A stretch of DNA of 64,000 nt from Acidobacteriota bacterium (GTDB taxonomy: Bacteria > Acidobacteriota > Terriglobia > Acidiferrales > UBA7541): the NCBI GenBank assembly GCA_021832085.1, contig JAKBLM010000012.1:1-64000 (forward strand), read 5' to 3'. Under the pieces are notes generated by a model that worked only from the letters and a program-made list of their open reading frames with translations, was not told where the DNA came from and did no database searches. The stretch's first letter is position 1, and each line of letters opens with the position of its first letter. Below are positions 55,512-64,000 of the stretch, in pieces. Both the position numbers and the translations under genes were made by a program.

Positions 55512-55850
55512 CTACGATTTTGCTTTCGGCGGAACGTACCCTTCCGGCAGTTTCGCGCCTTCGCCGAAAAAGAATTGTTCCATCTGCTCTTCGATGAATT
55601 TCTGCGAATTCGGATCGAGCGGGTTCAGCCGGTACTCGTTCATCAGCATCTTCGAGTACTCAATCCACATCCGCCACGCGTCCTTCGACACGTTTTCATA
55701 GATCCGCTTGCCCAGTTCGCCCTTCCACGGCGGTCGATCGAGCCCGGGCATCTCGCGCCCGAACTTCACGCACTTCACCATGCGCTGGCCCGGCTGGGTG
55801 GGCTCGTTTCCGGGCGGCGTGCCGGAATTTTCACACTTTTCGTCGGCCAT
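55512..55850 (-). CDS. YggX family Fe(II)-trafficking / oxidative-stress protein
   Basis: 112 aa. The YggX core is plain: VKCVKFGREMPGLDRPP, GELGKRIYENVSKDAW, MLMNEYRLNPLDP and a C-terminal QMEQFFFGEG. The early Cys (C-V-K) is the conserved one implicated in iron handling and protection of Fe-S clusters. The first ~25 residues (MADEKCENSG... PTQPGQ) are an extra Pro/Gly-rich lead. Divergent from glucokinase. The family is best known from proteobacteria. Confidence 0.88.
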   Translation of the reverse strand: MADEKCENSGTPPGNEPTQPGQRMVKCVKFGREMPGLDRPPWKGELGKRIYENVSKDAWRMWIEYSKMLMNEYRLNPLDPNSQKFIEEQMEQFFFGEGAKLPEGYVPPKAKS

Positions 55851-56025
55851 CGAGTCCTCCACTTGTGAACGTCCAAGATACTTCAAAAAATCCGGAATTC
55901 CTAGCCGCCTTCCCCATCTTCTTACCTCTTTATTTCGCCGCCGGGCGCAATGCATTTTCCGCCGGCTTGCCAAGCCCCGCCGGTTTGCGAAAAGATAAAG
56001 GCGGTAGCAGCGCGGAGCGAACTCG

Positions 56026-56994
56026 ATGATTCTCGGTGGCGACATTGGCGGAACAAAATGCAATCTGGCGGCGTTTGAGCGCGACGGCAGGGGCCTGCGC
56101 AAGCTTCACCAGCAGAAATATGCCAGCCAGGAAGTGGTTTCCTTCGACCAGATGCTTCGCGCCTTCCTCGGCGAGTTGGCCTCGGGAGCCAAGATCGAGG
56201 CGGCCTGTTTCGGCGTGGCCGGCCCGGTGATCGGCCGCAGCGTCCATCCGACGAATCTCTCCTGGCCGGTCGATGCCGATTCTGCCGCGAGCGTGCTCGG
56301 CACCGATCGCGTCCGCCTGATCAACGACATGGGCGCCACCTTCGCCGGCATCGACGCGCTCGAGCCCGACGAACTCCTCACGCTCCAGCCCGGCAAGGCC
56401 GAGCCTCGTGCCACGCAGGCGCTCATCGCCGCCGGCACCGGCCTCGGCGAATCCTTTCGCGTCTGGGACGGCAGCGGCTACCGAGTCGTTCCCAGCGAGG
56501 GCGGCCATGCCGATTTCGCCCCGCGCACCGATCAGGAGATCGCCCTGCTGCGCTTCCTCAAGAAGCGGCAGACCTGGGTGGACCTTGAGAGTGTCATTTC
56601 GGGACGCGGCTTCTACCTGCTTCACCAGTTTCTCGGCCCCAGCGTCGATCACCCCGATTTTCACGAAGATCGCGAAGACCCCGCTGCCGAAATCACCCAC
56701 CGCGCCCTTCACGGCGCCTGCGACATCTGCGTCGATGCGGTCGATCTCTGGGTGACCCTCTACGGCGCCGAAGCCGGCAACCTCGCATTGAAAACGCTGG
56801 CGCGCGGAGGCGTCTTCGTCGCCGGCGGTATCGCCGGCAAAATCCTGCCGAAACTCACTTCCGGCCGCTTCGTCGAGGCGTTCTCACAGAAAGCCGGACT
56901 CGCCGAGGTGCTCGCCGCAATTCCGATCACCGTCGTTCTCAATCCGGAAGCGCCGCTCGTCGGCGCCGCGGCCGCTGCCGCCGCGCTGCTCTAA
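56026..56994 (+). CDS. glk: Glucokinase
   Basis: 322 aa, close to the E. coli Glk length. Phosphate-1 loop GGDIGGTKCNLA, catalytic Asp region RLINDMGATFAGI, GTGLGESF, PSEGGHADFAPR (sugar-binding Glu/His) and GGVFVAGGIAGKILP. It phosphorylates glucose to glucose-6-phosphate. GCGGAG precedes the ATG. It is convergent with a secreted glycosidase gene, which could supply its sugar. Confidence 0.93.
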   Translation: MILGGDIGGTKCNLAAFERDGRGLRKLHQQKYASQEVVSFDQMLRAFLGELASGAKIEAACFGVAGPVIGRSVHPTNLSWPVDADSAASVLGTDRVRLINDMGATFAGIDALEPDELLTLQPGKAEPRATQALIAAGTGLGESFRVWDGSGYRVVPSEGGHADFAPRTDQEIALLRFLKKRQTWVDLESVISGRGFYLLHQFLGPSVDHPDFHEDREDPAAEITHRALHGACDICVDAVDLWVTLYGAEAGNLALKTLARGGVFVAGGIAGKILPKLTSGRFVEAFSQKAGLAEVLAAIPITVVLNPEAPLVGAAAAAAALL

Positions 56995-57064
56995 CCGGCG
57001 TCTCGGTAAGAACGGCTGTATCCGCGCCCGCCATTGACAATTTTCATGTGTCGAGAGGCGGGAC

Positions 57065-59473
57065 TCAGCGCGCGCCGTTGCGCAGGAACTCGCGCCAGTG
57101 CTGCCGGTATTCTGCTTCGTAGTGGGCGACTGCGGCTTGGTAACTCATCGCTACCGTCCCCGGCTTTCGTGACCAATCGATTTCCACCAGCCGCGTGGTG
57201 GCTGGCAACTCCACCACGCCGTTCCGGATCGCAACCGGCCGCCCATCGGCGATCACCTTCGTCGTCTTCATGAACCACGGCAGGTGCAGCACGATCCGCC
57301 GCGGCGGCTGGAAGAAATGCGTTTGCAGATCGAGCCGCGCCTGCGTGGGCGAAAGGAAGCGCAGCTCGAAATTCACCTCGCCGAAATCGGTCGGCGCGCG
57401 CCGCACGACGATGCTCCGGCCCGGCCGCACCCAGTCGGGTGAAATGGCCGAGAGCAGGTGCAGATCGTCGCCCTGTTCCCGCAGCATCATGTTGCGGAGC
57501 AGCGAGCGAAACCGTGCGGCAAACCAGCCGTGCGGCGCCAGATCGAACCCGAAGTCGCGTGTGCCCCAGGGCCGCACGTTGGTTTCGAAGCCCGCCTGCG
57601 TCGAGCTGGTATGGACCAGCGTGGCGTAGAACTCCTCGAGAGCGGTCTTCTGCTCGCCGCGGATCAACTCGGTTTCCGTGTTGATCATGGTGAGGTAGTC
57701 GTGCAGATAGCGGCCGTTGTCCCAGGTCATGATCCCTTCGCGGTATTTCCCGCGCGTCACGTGCAGAGTCGCCGTGACCCAGGGGTTGAAGGGCGCAAGG
57801 ATCGGCAGCGGATAGACCGCGTGCAGATTGCCCCAATCCTGGCCGCCCTGGCCGTCGAGGCCGGGCGGAATGTAGCCGCCGGTCTTTGCGGTGACGCGGG
57901 CAAGCTGGCGCAATAGGTCGGCCTTCAGGCTTTTCCGGTCCCGCTCGAAATCTCGCTCTTCCTTCCTGCGTCCGAGTGCTCGCGCCAGCGTAATCGCACT
58001 GCTCAGCCCGTTGAGCGCCCAGAAATCGTGTCCGGTCACGTGGCCGGTGATCAGTTCGTTGTCGCCCGGCGTCGCCACCGGCACGAGCCCAAGCGGATCG
58101 GAAGCGCGGGCACGCTCCAGCCAGCCCACCGCTTTTACCACCGAGGGAAACACTTTCGCGGCAAACGCCTTGTCGCGCGTCAGCAAGTAGTGCTGGCCGT
58201 AGGCCCAGAGCGTCTGCCCCCAGCCGTCGTACTGGCCGGGCTGCGAAAGGAAATCCCCGTCCGGTTGCTGCCAGCTGGCAAAGAAATCGAGCGCATGCTG
58301 CGCGATCCCGTGGTAGCCGGAAAGGTCGTACATGTGGACGATGTGCGAGCCGTCGCGCAGCCAGAAGGCGTGATATTGCAGGTCGTTCACCGTCTGCACA
58401 TAGACGTTGCCCGCCTTTTCTAGCGCCATCAGATCGTAAAACAGGCTCGCGCGAAACGTATCGTTCACCTTCTTCTCCGGCACCGAGATCTCGATCCCGC
58501 GCGCTAGGATGCCCTGCCAGAAAGCCGTTGTGTGCGCCAGAAACGTGCCGAATCGCGCCGCGCGCAGTTGCGCGAGCCAGGGATCGTTTGGCGCCATCGG
58601 CACGACCGGCAGCTTGAAGACGAGCGTTTGGCTCGCGCCTGGTTCGAGCGGCAGTTTGTAGAGCACCATTCCGGCCGGGGTGGTCGCCAGAATCGGCAGC
58701 GTGCGGGCTTTCAGGTTGGAAGAGTAGTTGTTCGCCATTTTCGGCGTCATGCGTCTTTCCGGCGCTGGCGTGGTCGGAAACAGATACATCACCTTGCCGC
58801 CACGCAGAAAACTGTCCTGATCGAATCCGTAGATCCAGTCCTCGCTGAACCTGACGCCGGGCTGACTGTAGCGGCCCAGCCGGCTGGGCTTGGCCGGCCG
58901 CGGGAAACAGTTGTCGGGGGTACCGGTCGCTGTATTCACTGGACCTTCGTAGCGCATCGCCGCGCCGAAATAGGCGGTGCGGCGCGCCTTGGCCCGGTTC
59001 ACCACCTCGACGCGAATGAAATCGACCAGCGGCCCGTCGGCCTTGCCGTTGAGCGTCGCGGCAAACATCGTGAAGCGATACGCAATGCCGCCGCGCTCAT
59101 ACTCGTATTGAATCACCGGCAGGTAGCCATCGAGCAGTGTCCGGATGCGCTGGTGGGTCGGCATGGGCGGGTTGCCGGTAAAAAACATCAGCTCGCCGTA
59201 GCCCGTGTAGAGATAGCCGGCCGGCGTCACTTCCGTGCCCGATAGCGCGCCCATATATCCCAACTCGTCGGTCGACTGGCTGTAATAGGAAAACGGCTCG
59301 CCCGGCCGGTCGATCGCAGGGTTCACCATCTGCGCCGAAGCCGCCGGAGCCAGCCACAGCAGTGCCAGGAGCAAAACCGGTGGCACACAACCCATCCAAT
59401 GCCGCCGGCCGCCCTCGCCTTGGCCCCTTCGCTCGAATTTCCTGCCCGCCTCTGTTCGCGATGCGATAGTCAT
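57065..59473 (-). CDS. Secreted six-hairpin (alpha/alpha)6 glycosidase-like protein
   Basis: 802 aa. Long positively charged n-region, then a signal peptide (CVPPVLLLALLWLAPAASA, cleavage near residue 48). A beta-sandwich covers about 50-330. An (alpha/alpha)6 barrel follows at about 340-680, with YHAFWLRDGSHIVHMYDLSGYH, QPDGDFLSQPGQYDGWGQTLWA, HDFWALNGLSSAI and GQDWGNLHAVYPLP, and a C-terminal beta domain closes the protein. Asp/Glu candidates in WLRDGSH and the later acidic loops suggest an inverting glycoside hydrolase, but I cannot place it in a numbered family. AGGAG lies 7 bases before the ATG. Probably periplasmic polysaccharide degradation. Confidence 0.75.
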   Translation of the reverse strand: MTIASRTEAGRKFERRGQGEGGRRHWMGCVPPVLLLALLWLAPAASAQMVNPAIDRPGEPFSYYSQSTDELGYMGALSGTEVTPAGYLYTGYGELMFFTGNPPMPTHQRIRTLLDGYLPVIQYEYERGGIAYRFTMFAATLNGKADGPLVDFIRVEVVNRAKARRTAYFGAAMRYEGPVNTATGTPDNCFPRPAKPSRLGRYSQPGVRFSEDWIYGFDQDSFLRGGKVMYLFPTTPAPERRMTPKMANNYSSNLKARTLPILATTPAGMVLYKLPLEPGASQTLVFKLPVVPMAPNDPWLAQLRAARFGTFLAHTTAFWQGILARGIEISVPEKKVNDTFRASLFYDLMALEKAGNVYVQTVNDLQYHAFWLRDGSHIVHMYDLSGYHGIAQHALDFFASWQQPDGDFLSQPGQYDGWGQTLWAYGQHYLLTRDKAFAAKVFPSVVKAVGWLERARASDPLGLVPVATPGDNELITGHVTGHDFWALNGLSSAITLARALGRRKEERDFERDRKSLKADLLRQLARVTAKTGGYIPPGLDGQGGQDWGNLHAVYPLPILAPFNPWVTATLHVTRGKYREGIMTWDNGRYLHDYLTMINTETELIRGEQKTALEEFYATLVHTSSTQAGFETNVRPWGTRDFGFDLAPHGWFAARFRSLLRNMMLREQGDDLHLLSAISPDWVRPGRSIVVRRAPTDFGEVNFELRFLSPTQARLDLQTHFFQPPRRIVLHLPWFMKTTKVIADGRPVAIRNGVVELPATTRLVEIDWSRKPGTVAMSYQAAVAHYEAEYRQHWREFLRNGAR

Positions 59474-60238
59474 GGCAATCTCCTGTCCGGCGCTACTTTA
59501 GTCCGATTCCCTCGAAGTTCGCCATCCCGAATCGGGCGCGCTGGAGGCAGCTTCTTCTCGGAGCAAGGCAGCAGATGGGCCATTCGGCCACGCCACGGAA
59601 CTCATCGAGCGTCCTGAAGAGCAACTAGATCTCCCGTTGACTCCCTGGGAACCTTTCCCTCTTTTGGCGTCCTGGTGCCGTTGCCGTACCACCATCCTTC
59701 CCCCGAGCGGATGCGCAGCGTTCCAAGGGTGTTGCCGGAGCGCGGCCAGGACTCAACCGCGAGGCAAAGCTCGCGAGTCCATGGCGCGCAGTGGAAGCCC
59801 GACGCGCCGGTGTACGGGTAGCAAAGCTGCCTGCTCCGGCCACGGCTGTGCCTCAACACGTCGGTGTCGTTTGCGGCTTGCTCGCGATTTCCCACTCCAT
59901 GACGTCACGTGGGAGCACGCATAGTTATAAGCAACGTGAATTGACTTGCGGATAGCCCATTTAGTGCTCGATAAATATTTTTGACTGGATTTATTCGTGC
60001 AAGTCGCGAAAGCTCTTTCGGCAAGCCGAGGCATAGCCTCTCGGACCCGTCCTTAGCTGCCATTACGGATCAAGTAACTCGCAGAAGGTCATTAACTAAC
60101 TTTTAAGAGCCGGTACGAGAGGTATTTCCGTTTTAGGAAGACGATTTCAGTTGCTCTTTTTCCTTCCTGCATTAGTCTCTAACCAGAAAATCTCTTCCCG
60201 GCCCTCGAAAACCGGGGACAAAAAGGAGTAAGAGCTTC
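59474..60238. other. Long intergenic region with AT-rich, hairpin-rich 3' part upstream of the Flp pilin
   Basis: 765 bp. The 5' part (to about 59920) has open frames on both strands with no family-like sequence or ribosome-binding site; none is called. From about 59930 the base composition turns AT-rich. Several stems follow one another: CGATAAAT with ATTTATTCG (about 59968-59999), GAAAG/CTTTC, CGGC-AA-GCCG and CCGAGGC-ATA-GCCTC (60005-60050). A short stem CCCGG/CCGGG sits just before the pilin ribosome-binding site. This may be a structured leader; no known riboswitch was recognised. Confidence 0.45.
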
Positions 60239-60412
60239 ATGAGCAATCTGCGACGTCTCTGGGAAGAGGAACACGGTCAGGATCTGGTTGAATACGCTTT
60301 GCTGTTGGTTCTCATCTCGTTGGTTGCCGTGGCAACGATGAGGACCTTCGGGAAAGCGGTCAGCGACGTATTCAGCAACGCCGCCAAAGAGATGACGATC
60401 GCTACCACCTGA
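60239..60412 (+). CDS. Flp/Fap-type pilin
   Basis: 57 aa. Short leader and class IVb pilin core: MSNLRRLWEEEHGQDLVEYA, then a hydrophobic helix (LLLVLISLVAVATMRTFG) and an amphipathic tail (VSDVFSNAAKEMT). The G-Q-D-L-V-E-Y processing region, with a Glu five residues after the Gly, is the family hallmark. AAAAGGAG precedes the ATG. No tad/cpa assembly genes are in the window, so secretion depends on a distant locus. Confidence 0.88.
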   Translation: MSNLRRLWEEEHGQDLVEYALLLVLISLVAVATMRTFGKAVSDVFSNAAKEMTIATT

Positions 60413-60625
60413 GCTGCTCGGCAGTCCCTTTGTCGAGAACCTCGAATATCGGTCCGTACGCGTCAGCGACGTGGTCCTGCTGCCTCCCGGCGGGTAGTAC
60501 GCGGCCGCTCGGCTTGGCGCTTGCTGCGCCAAAGTTGATTCGGTAACTTCTCCATGTTTTCCGGAAGAATTCGTTAGCGAAGCCGAAGCGTCACATGGCT
60601 TTCGGATTTTGCGCGCCGGCGGGTA

Positions 60626-61351
60626 TCAGGAGGCGTGCATCACCTGGAGCGCGATCCTCGCGGCCGCCGTCCGCGTTTCCGCGCCCAACTTGGCCAGAAC
60701 GTGCTCCATGTGTTTTTGGACCGTGCGCGGGCCCATGGAAAGAATCGTGGCCACTTCGCGATTCGTTTTTCCCTCCGCCACCCAGGCCAACACCTCGGCT
60801 TCTCGTGGCGTCAGGCCAAGCCTCCGCAGCGCCGACGGGTTAGGGGCACTCCGGCGTTCATCCACCACCAGAAGGATCCACCCGTTGCGGGCCTGCAATC
60901 GAAACTCGACTCGCCTGCCCGCGCACTCGAGCATCAACGCTACCGGTAGCCGCTGGGGATCGGCCGCATCAGCGCGTAACAACTGATGCCGGGTCCATAT
61001 CCAGAGCAGCAGCGGGAGCGGGCAGCGATCGTCATCCGTGCGGCCGAAGCACCCGGCGAGCAGTTCCTCTGCCCGCGCGTTCTGCCTGCGCACCCGGCCA
61101 CTGTGGTCGAGCACGATCACCCCGCGACCCAACTCGTCAAACTCTTGGAACAACAGCGGCAACTCGTCGCAGCCGTCAGCCAGGTTGTTACCGTCCGGCC
61201 ATTCCGAAGCGGGTCCCGGCCGGATGGCCCTCGTACTTTCGCGCTTGCGCGGATGCGCTGCCCGATCCTCCTTTCGCGGGCTAACCTCTATTTCAGTGGT
61301 CAAGCGCGAGTACAGTCCATGACGAGTATCGCTGGAAGGCCAGCTTCCCAT
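60626..61351 (-). CDS. LuxR-type transcriptional regulator with N-terminal PAS-like region
   Basis: 241 aa as the longest frame; the first ~50 residues are low-complexity and the true start may be later. A PAS-like segment runs at about residues 65-165 (LGRGVIVLDHSGRVRRQNARAEELL). The GerE/LuxR helix-turn-helix covers about 175-235 (LGLTPREAEVLAWVAEGKTNREVATIL, then TVQKHMEHVLAKLG). It has no receiver domain, so the signal would act on the PAS-like part. Divergent from the HTH-TM-propeller gene and convergent with the Flp pilin gene; pilin control is a guess. Confidence 0.82.
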   Translation of the reverse strand: MGSWPSSDTRHGLYSRLTTEIEVSPRKEDRAAHPRKRESTRAIRPGPASEWPDGNNLADGCDELPLLFQEFDELGRGVIVLDHSGRVRRQNARAEELLAGCFGRTDDDRCPLPLLLWIWTRHQLLRADAADPQRLPVALMLECAGRRVEFRLQARNGWILLVVDERRSAPNPSALRRLGLTPREAEVLAWVAEGKTNREVATILSMGPRTVQKHMEHVLAKLGAETRTAAARIALQVMHAS

Positions 61352-61580
61352 TCTTCGTCCCCCTCCGGGCTCGATCTCGAGTCATCCGGCGCGGACTCGT
61401 CGTACTAGTTCTTGCAAGTCCGTGGCCGTCCGGTTTTGCGGATGGCCGTCCTCATCTTGTTCTTGGGACTGGATCCCCCGCCCGCATCTTCGCTCGCAGT
61501 CTGTCCGCGCCCGTGCCAACCGGCAAGCGGCATGGTGCGACAGTCGAGATGTGCCGTACTTTGTCGTGCCCGAGAAGTGG

Positions 61581-61610
61581 TTGTTTACCGGTTCCGGGCG
61601 AGCGTATAAT
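61581..61610 (+). promoter_or_regulatory. Promoter of the HTH-TM-propeller gene
   Basis: Perfect -10 TATAAT (61605-61610) with TTGTTT (61581-61586) at 18 nt. The predicted start near 61617 lies inside the longest open frame, so the translation start must be downstream, at about 61659. Confidence 0.6.
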
Positions 61611-61658
61611 CCTGCCTTCTCCTGTTTACCTTTGGTGGGGCCATTCCTGGGGGAACAT

Positions 61659-63752
61659 TTGGGAATCGACGGCGGGGAGCTCAAGTCTGCGCCGCAGTCG
61701 GCTACGCCAGAGCAATTGGGCTCGTGGAAAGAGATTGCGGCTTACCTGAAGCGCGATGTCAGGACCGTCCAGCGCTGGGAAAAGGACGAGCAACTGCCGG
61801 TTCGCCGCCACCCCCACAAAAAGCTCGGCACTGTTTATGCTTATAAGGCGGAACTGGACGCTTGGTGGGAAGGTCACGCGCGCCTCGGCGAAGCGGCCGA
61901 GTTCGCCCCGCGCGCCGAGAGATCTCCCCGCCCGAAACAACCCGCTGCATCTCCTACGCCGACGAAAGGTGCCAGCCGCCTCTCACGCCAGAAATACTGG
62001 TTTCCTATCGCCACTCTCCTGGCACTGCTTGCTTCGGCGCTGCTGCTGACGTACTGGATGGAAGTCGAGCGGCCCAAAGCCGAGCCGGCCTCTCCGAAGA
62101 TCTCCGGCGTCGCGCAAATTACCCATGACACCTTCTGGATCGGCTCGTTCGCGACCGACGGCGATTACACCTACTACACCGAGCGGGTCGCCGGGCGAAC
62201 GCTCCTGCTTTCCGCGCCTTTGAGCGTTAGCGTTGGCGGTCCCCGGACCATACCTGTCGCCATGGCTCATCCGCGGATCCTGGGCATCTCGCCCGACGGC
62301 CCCGTGCTTTTGTTGATTGACAGCGCTCTGGGGCGGGCGCGGCCAGTCATGAAATTGTTGCTCTCGGAGGACCGGCTCGTGGCGCTTAACGGCGTCGTCG
62401 CTTCTTGCGCCTCCTGGTCGCCGGATGGCGAATCCATTGCGTTTTGCCGGGGCAACGGAGTGTATCAAGCCAGCACCAGCGACAGGGGTCCTGGCCCGGC
62501 AAGGCTCGCTTCCTTTGCCGGCATTCCGCAAGCCGTAGCCTGGTCGCCCGACGGGGAATCCCTCCGCGTGTTGATCTCCCAGGAGCGTCCAAACTCTGCC
62601 GGCTTCGACGTTCCAACCCTCTTTCTCCACCAAATCAATGTCGCGACTCGGAAAATCCGCTCGATTCCGCTTCCCGCAGGCACCTCTGTCGAATGCGGCG
62701 CCTCCATGACTTGGCCGACGCGCGGAAATTATTTTTTCCTGGGCTCCCGCTGCATGGAATCGTCATCCTCTCTTTGGCTTCTCCCCAATCGTGCCGGCGA
62801 AATTGTCCATCAGTCCGATTGGATACGGCTCGGCACGGACTTTTCGCGAATCACCGGCGTGACTTGGGCGGGAGCGCAGCATGACTTGCTCGTGCTCGAA
62901 GCCGAGTCCGGGCCCCTGCGCCTGATGCGTTACAGCCCGCGCCGCGAAACGTGGACGGCCGTTCGACTCGGTCTCAATCCGGTGGAACCCAAGTATTCCC
63001 GCGACGGGCGTTGGATCGCCTATGTCGAGTATCCAGAGCGAACGCTCTGGCGCGTCCGCGCCGGCGGCCAGGACCGCCTGCAGCTCACCTTTCCGCCGCT
63101 GCGGGTCCAATTGCCCCACTGGTCCCCGGACGGCAAGACCATTGCTTTCTCAGGCGACATGCCCGGCAACCCGTGGAGAATCTACTCGGTCGGTGTAAAT
63201 GGCGGCCAAGTCCACGCGGAAATTCCTTCGCCAATCAGCCAGGGCGCGCCCAGTTGGTCGCCCGATGGTCACGCCTTCGTTTTTGGCGACATCGAATTTG
63301 CTGGTCCCAATTCGTACTTCCTCCACCGCTTCGATCTCGACACCGGGCGGCTGACCAATCTGCCCGGCTCGGCCGGCCTGCGTACCGCGCGCTGGTCTCC
63401 TGACGGCCGCTACATCGCCGCGGTCCGCGTCGCCCGGCAGGAACTCTCGCTTTTCGATACCAGGACGGAAAAATGGGCCGACGTGGCGCCGGGCGTCACC
63501 GGCGATAGCCTGAGCTGGTCTGCCGACAGCCGCTACGTCTACTTCGATTCCCCGGAAGATCCCTATCTGGGTGTTTTCCGTTTCGACCTCGTTCGCCACC
63601 GCGTCGAACCGGTCCTCAAGTTCGGCAGCTACCGCGAGGGTCCCGACCTGGACGTGGACATCGGCGGCTTTTCGCTGGCGCCCGACGGCTCTCTCCTGCT
63701 CAACGTCGCGTTGCAAAGCTCGCGAATATATAGCGTGCAGTTAAAGCCCTGA
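61659..63752 (+). CDS. Membrane-anchored HTH regulator with extracytoplasmic beta-propeller (PD40)
   Basis: 697 aa from TTG 61659 (GGGGAA upstream, promoter at 61581). A MerR/excisionase-like winged helix spans about residues 15-70 (LGSWKEIAAYLKRDVRTVQRWEKDEQLPVRR). A basic linker leads to one transmembrane helix near 110-130 (FPIATLLALLASALLLTYWM). TolB/PD40-type propeller blades follow (WSPDGESIAF, WSPDGKTIAFSG, WSPDGHAFVFGD, WSPDGRYIAAVR, LSWSADSRYVYF). The DNA-binding domain is cytosolic and the propeller periplasmic, as in ToxR/CadC-type one-component sensors. Such proteins are numerous in Acidobacteriota; ligand and targets unknown. Confidence 0.88.
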   Translation: MGIDGGELKSAPQSATPEQLGSWKEIAAYLKRDVRTVQRWEKDEQLPVRRHPHKKLGTVYAYKAELDAWWEGHARLGEAAEFAPRAERSPRPKQPAASPTPTKGASRLSRQKYWFPIATLLALLASALLLTYWMEVERPKAEPASPKISGVAQITHDTFWIGSFATDGDYTYYTERVAGRTLLLSAPLSVSVGGPRTIPVAMAHPRILGISPDGPVLLLIDSALGRARPVMKLLLSEDRLVALNGVVASCASWSPDGESIAFCRGNGVYQASTSDRGPGPARLASFAGIPQAVAWSPDGESLRVLISQERPNSAGFDVPTLFLHQINVATRKIRSIPLPAGTSVECGASMTWPTRGNYFFLGSRCMESSSSLWLLPNRAGEIVHQSDWIRLGTDFSRITGVTWAGAQHDLLVLEAESGPLRLMRYSPRRETWTAVRLGLNPVEPKYSRDGRWIAYVEYPERTLWRVRAGGQDRLQLTFPPLRVQLPHWSPDGKTIAFSGDMPGNPWRIYSVGVNGGQVHAEIPSPISQGAPSWSPDGHAFVFGDIEFAGPNSYFLHRFDLDTGRLTNLPGSAGLRTARWSPDGRYIAAVRVARQELSLFDTRTEKWADVAPGVTGDSLSWSADSRYVYFDSPEDPYLGVFRFDLVRHRVEPVLKFGSYREGPDLDVDIGGFSLAPDGSLLLNVALQSSRIYSVQLKP

Positions 63753-64000
63753 TCACCACGTTTCTTAAAAAGCGATATCCCCTTTCTCCAGGTACAGCCA
63801 AGCCGTGCGATCGGAATTTCCCTTGCCTCTTTGCACACGATTCTCCGCTCGCAGGAGCGGCTACGCAGAAATGCGTATTGTGCCGGTGACCATCTTCGGC
63901 GATTGTCCCTCTGGCTATTATTGATTTCGGTCGGCGCGGGGATCGAGTTACGAGATCGTTATGACCAGGACGCACCGGGGACGTGAATAAGTCTTATAAG
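63753..64000. other. Intergenic end of window
   Basis: About 250 bp with no gene. A CCGCTC-GCAG-GAGCGG hairpin (63845-63860) is visible but lacks a T-tract. The next gene lies outside the window. Confidence 0.4.

Noticed and set aside
59602..59924. Opposed short reading frames between the glycosidase and Flp pilin genes
   Set aside because: No ribosome-binding site, Arg/Cys-rich composition and no recognisable family.
59968..60050. Assignment as a c-di-GMP riboswitch for the pilin gene
   Set aside because: The hairpins do not show the conserved GEMM core (e.g. GGGCAAACC and GACGCAAAGCC).

Overview
The window looks like GC-rich chromosomal DNA from an acidobacterium (Acidobacteriota). Several gene types favour this: an Oar-like TonB-dependent receptor with an N-terminal carboxypeptidase-regulatory domain, an ADOP-type MacB-like permease, a DUF4382 lipoprotein, a very large secreted Asp-box/IPT protein, and a HTH-TM-beta-propeller sensor. 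The assignment rests on gene content only. No rRNA, tRNA, CRISPR array, insertion sequence or prophage was seen.

Layout. 1-5.4 kb: MgtC/DUF4010 membrane protein (cut by the window edge), MscL, a small Cys-containing protein, a secreted coiled-coil protein, a two-gene metal ABC transporter, and the frameshifted stump of an ABC-2 permease. 5.7-14.3 kb: TonB-dependent receptor, Lys/Asn-rich secreted peptide, MetX-like hydrolase, frameshifted VOC protein, a 42-aa membrane peptide with a strong promoter, and a DUF4382 lipoprotein. 14.4-23.4 kb: a PrdB/GrdB-like selenoprotein, then a rearranged kdp potassium locus. In that locus KdpD is split in two and the halves are divergent; kinase half plus kdpE point one way, kdpFABC the other. 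23.9-26.1 kb: stand-alone AsnC-type RAM domain, FNR-like reductase, AhpD-like protein, DUF488. 26.3-40.7 kb: a complete 13-gene complex I operon nuoA-B-CD-E-F-G-H-I-J-K-L-M-N with a hairpin-containing leader. 41-47.6 kb: cold-shock protein, CRP/FNR regulator, hemerythrin, ADOP permease, PEBP lipoprotein, AmrS-type radical SAM enzyme. 47.8-55.5 kb: a 1500-aa secreted Asp-box protein, then a radical SAM selenoprotein with a C-U-A-E-P tail followed by an ATP-grasp ligase. 55.5-64 kb: YggX, glucokinase, a secreted six-hairpin glycosidase, a 57-aa Flp pilin, a LuxR regulator, and a HTH-TM-propeller sensor.

The most notable result is two unrelated genes in which an in-frame TGA should be read as selenocysteine. 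One is at 14396-15139 (minus strand, U-P-L-C motif); a hairpin with a GGUC apical loop sits at the canonical distance after the UGA. The other is at 52446-54020 (plus strand, C-U-A-E-P tail). A conventional caller would truncate the second and split the first into two ORFs. Both imply a genome with SelA, SelB, SelC and SelD, none of which lies in this window. The radical SAM selenoprotein with its ATP-grasp neighbour is the best candidate for an incompletely described system.

Limits: everything was read by eye, without database searches. Start codons were chosen from Shine-Dalgarno-like sequences, promoters and family lengths.
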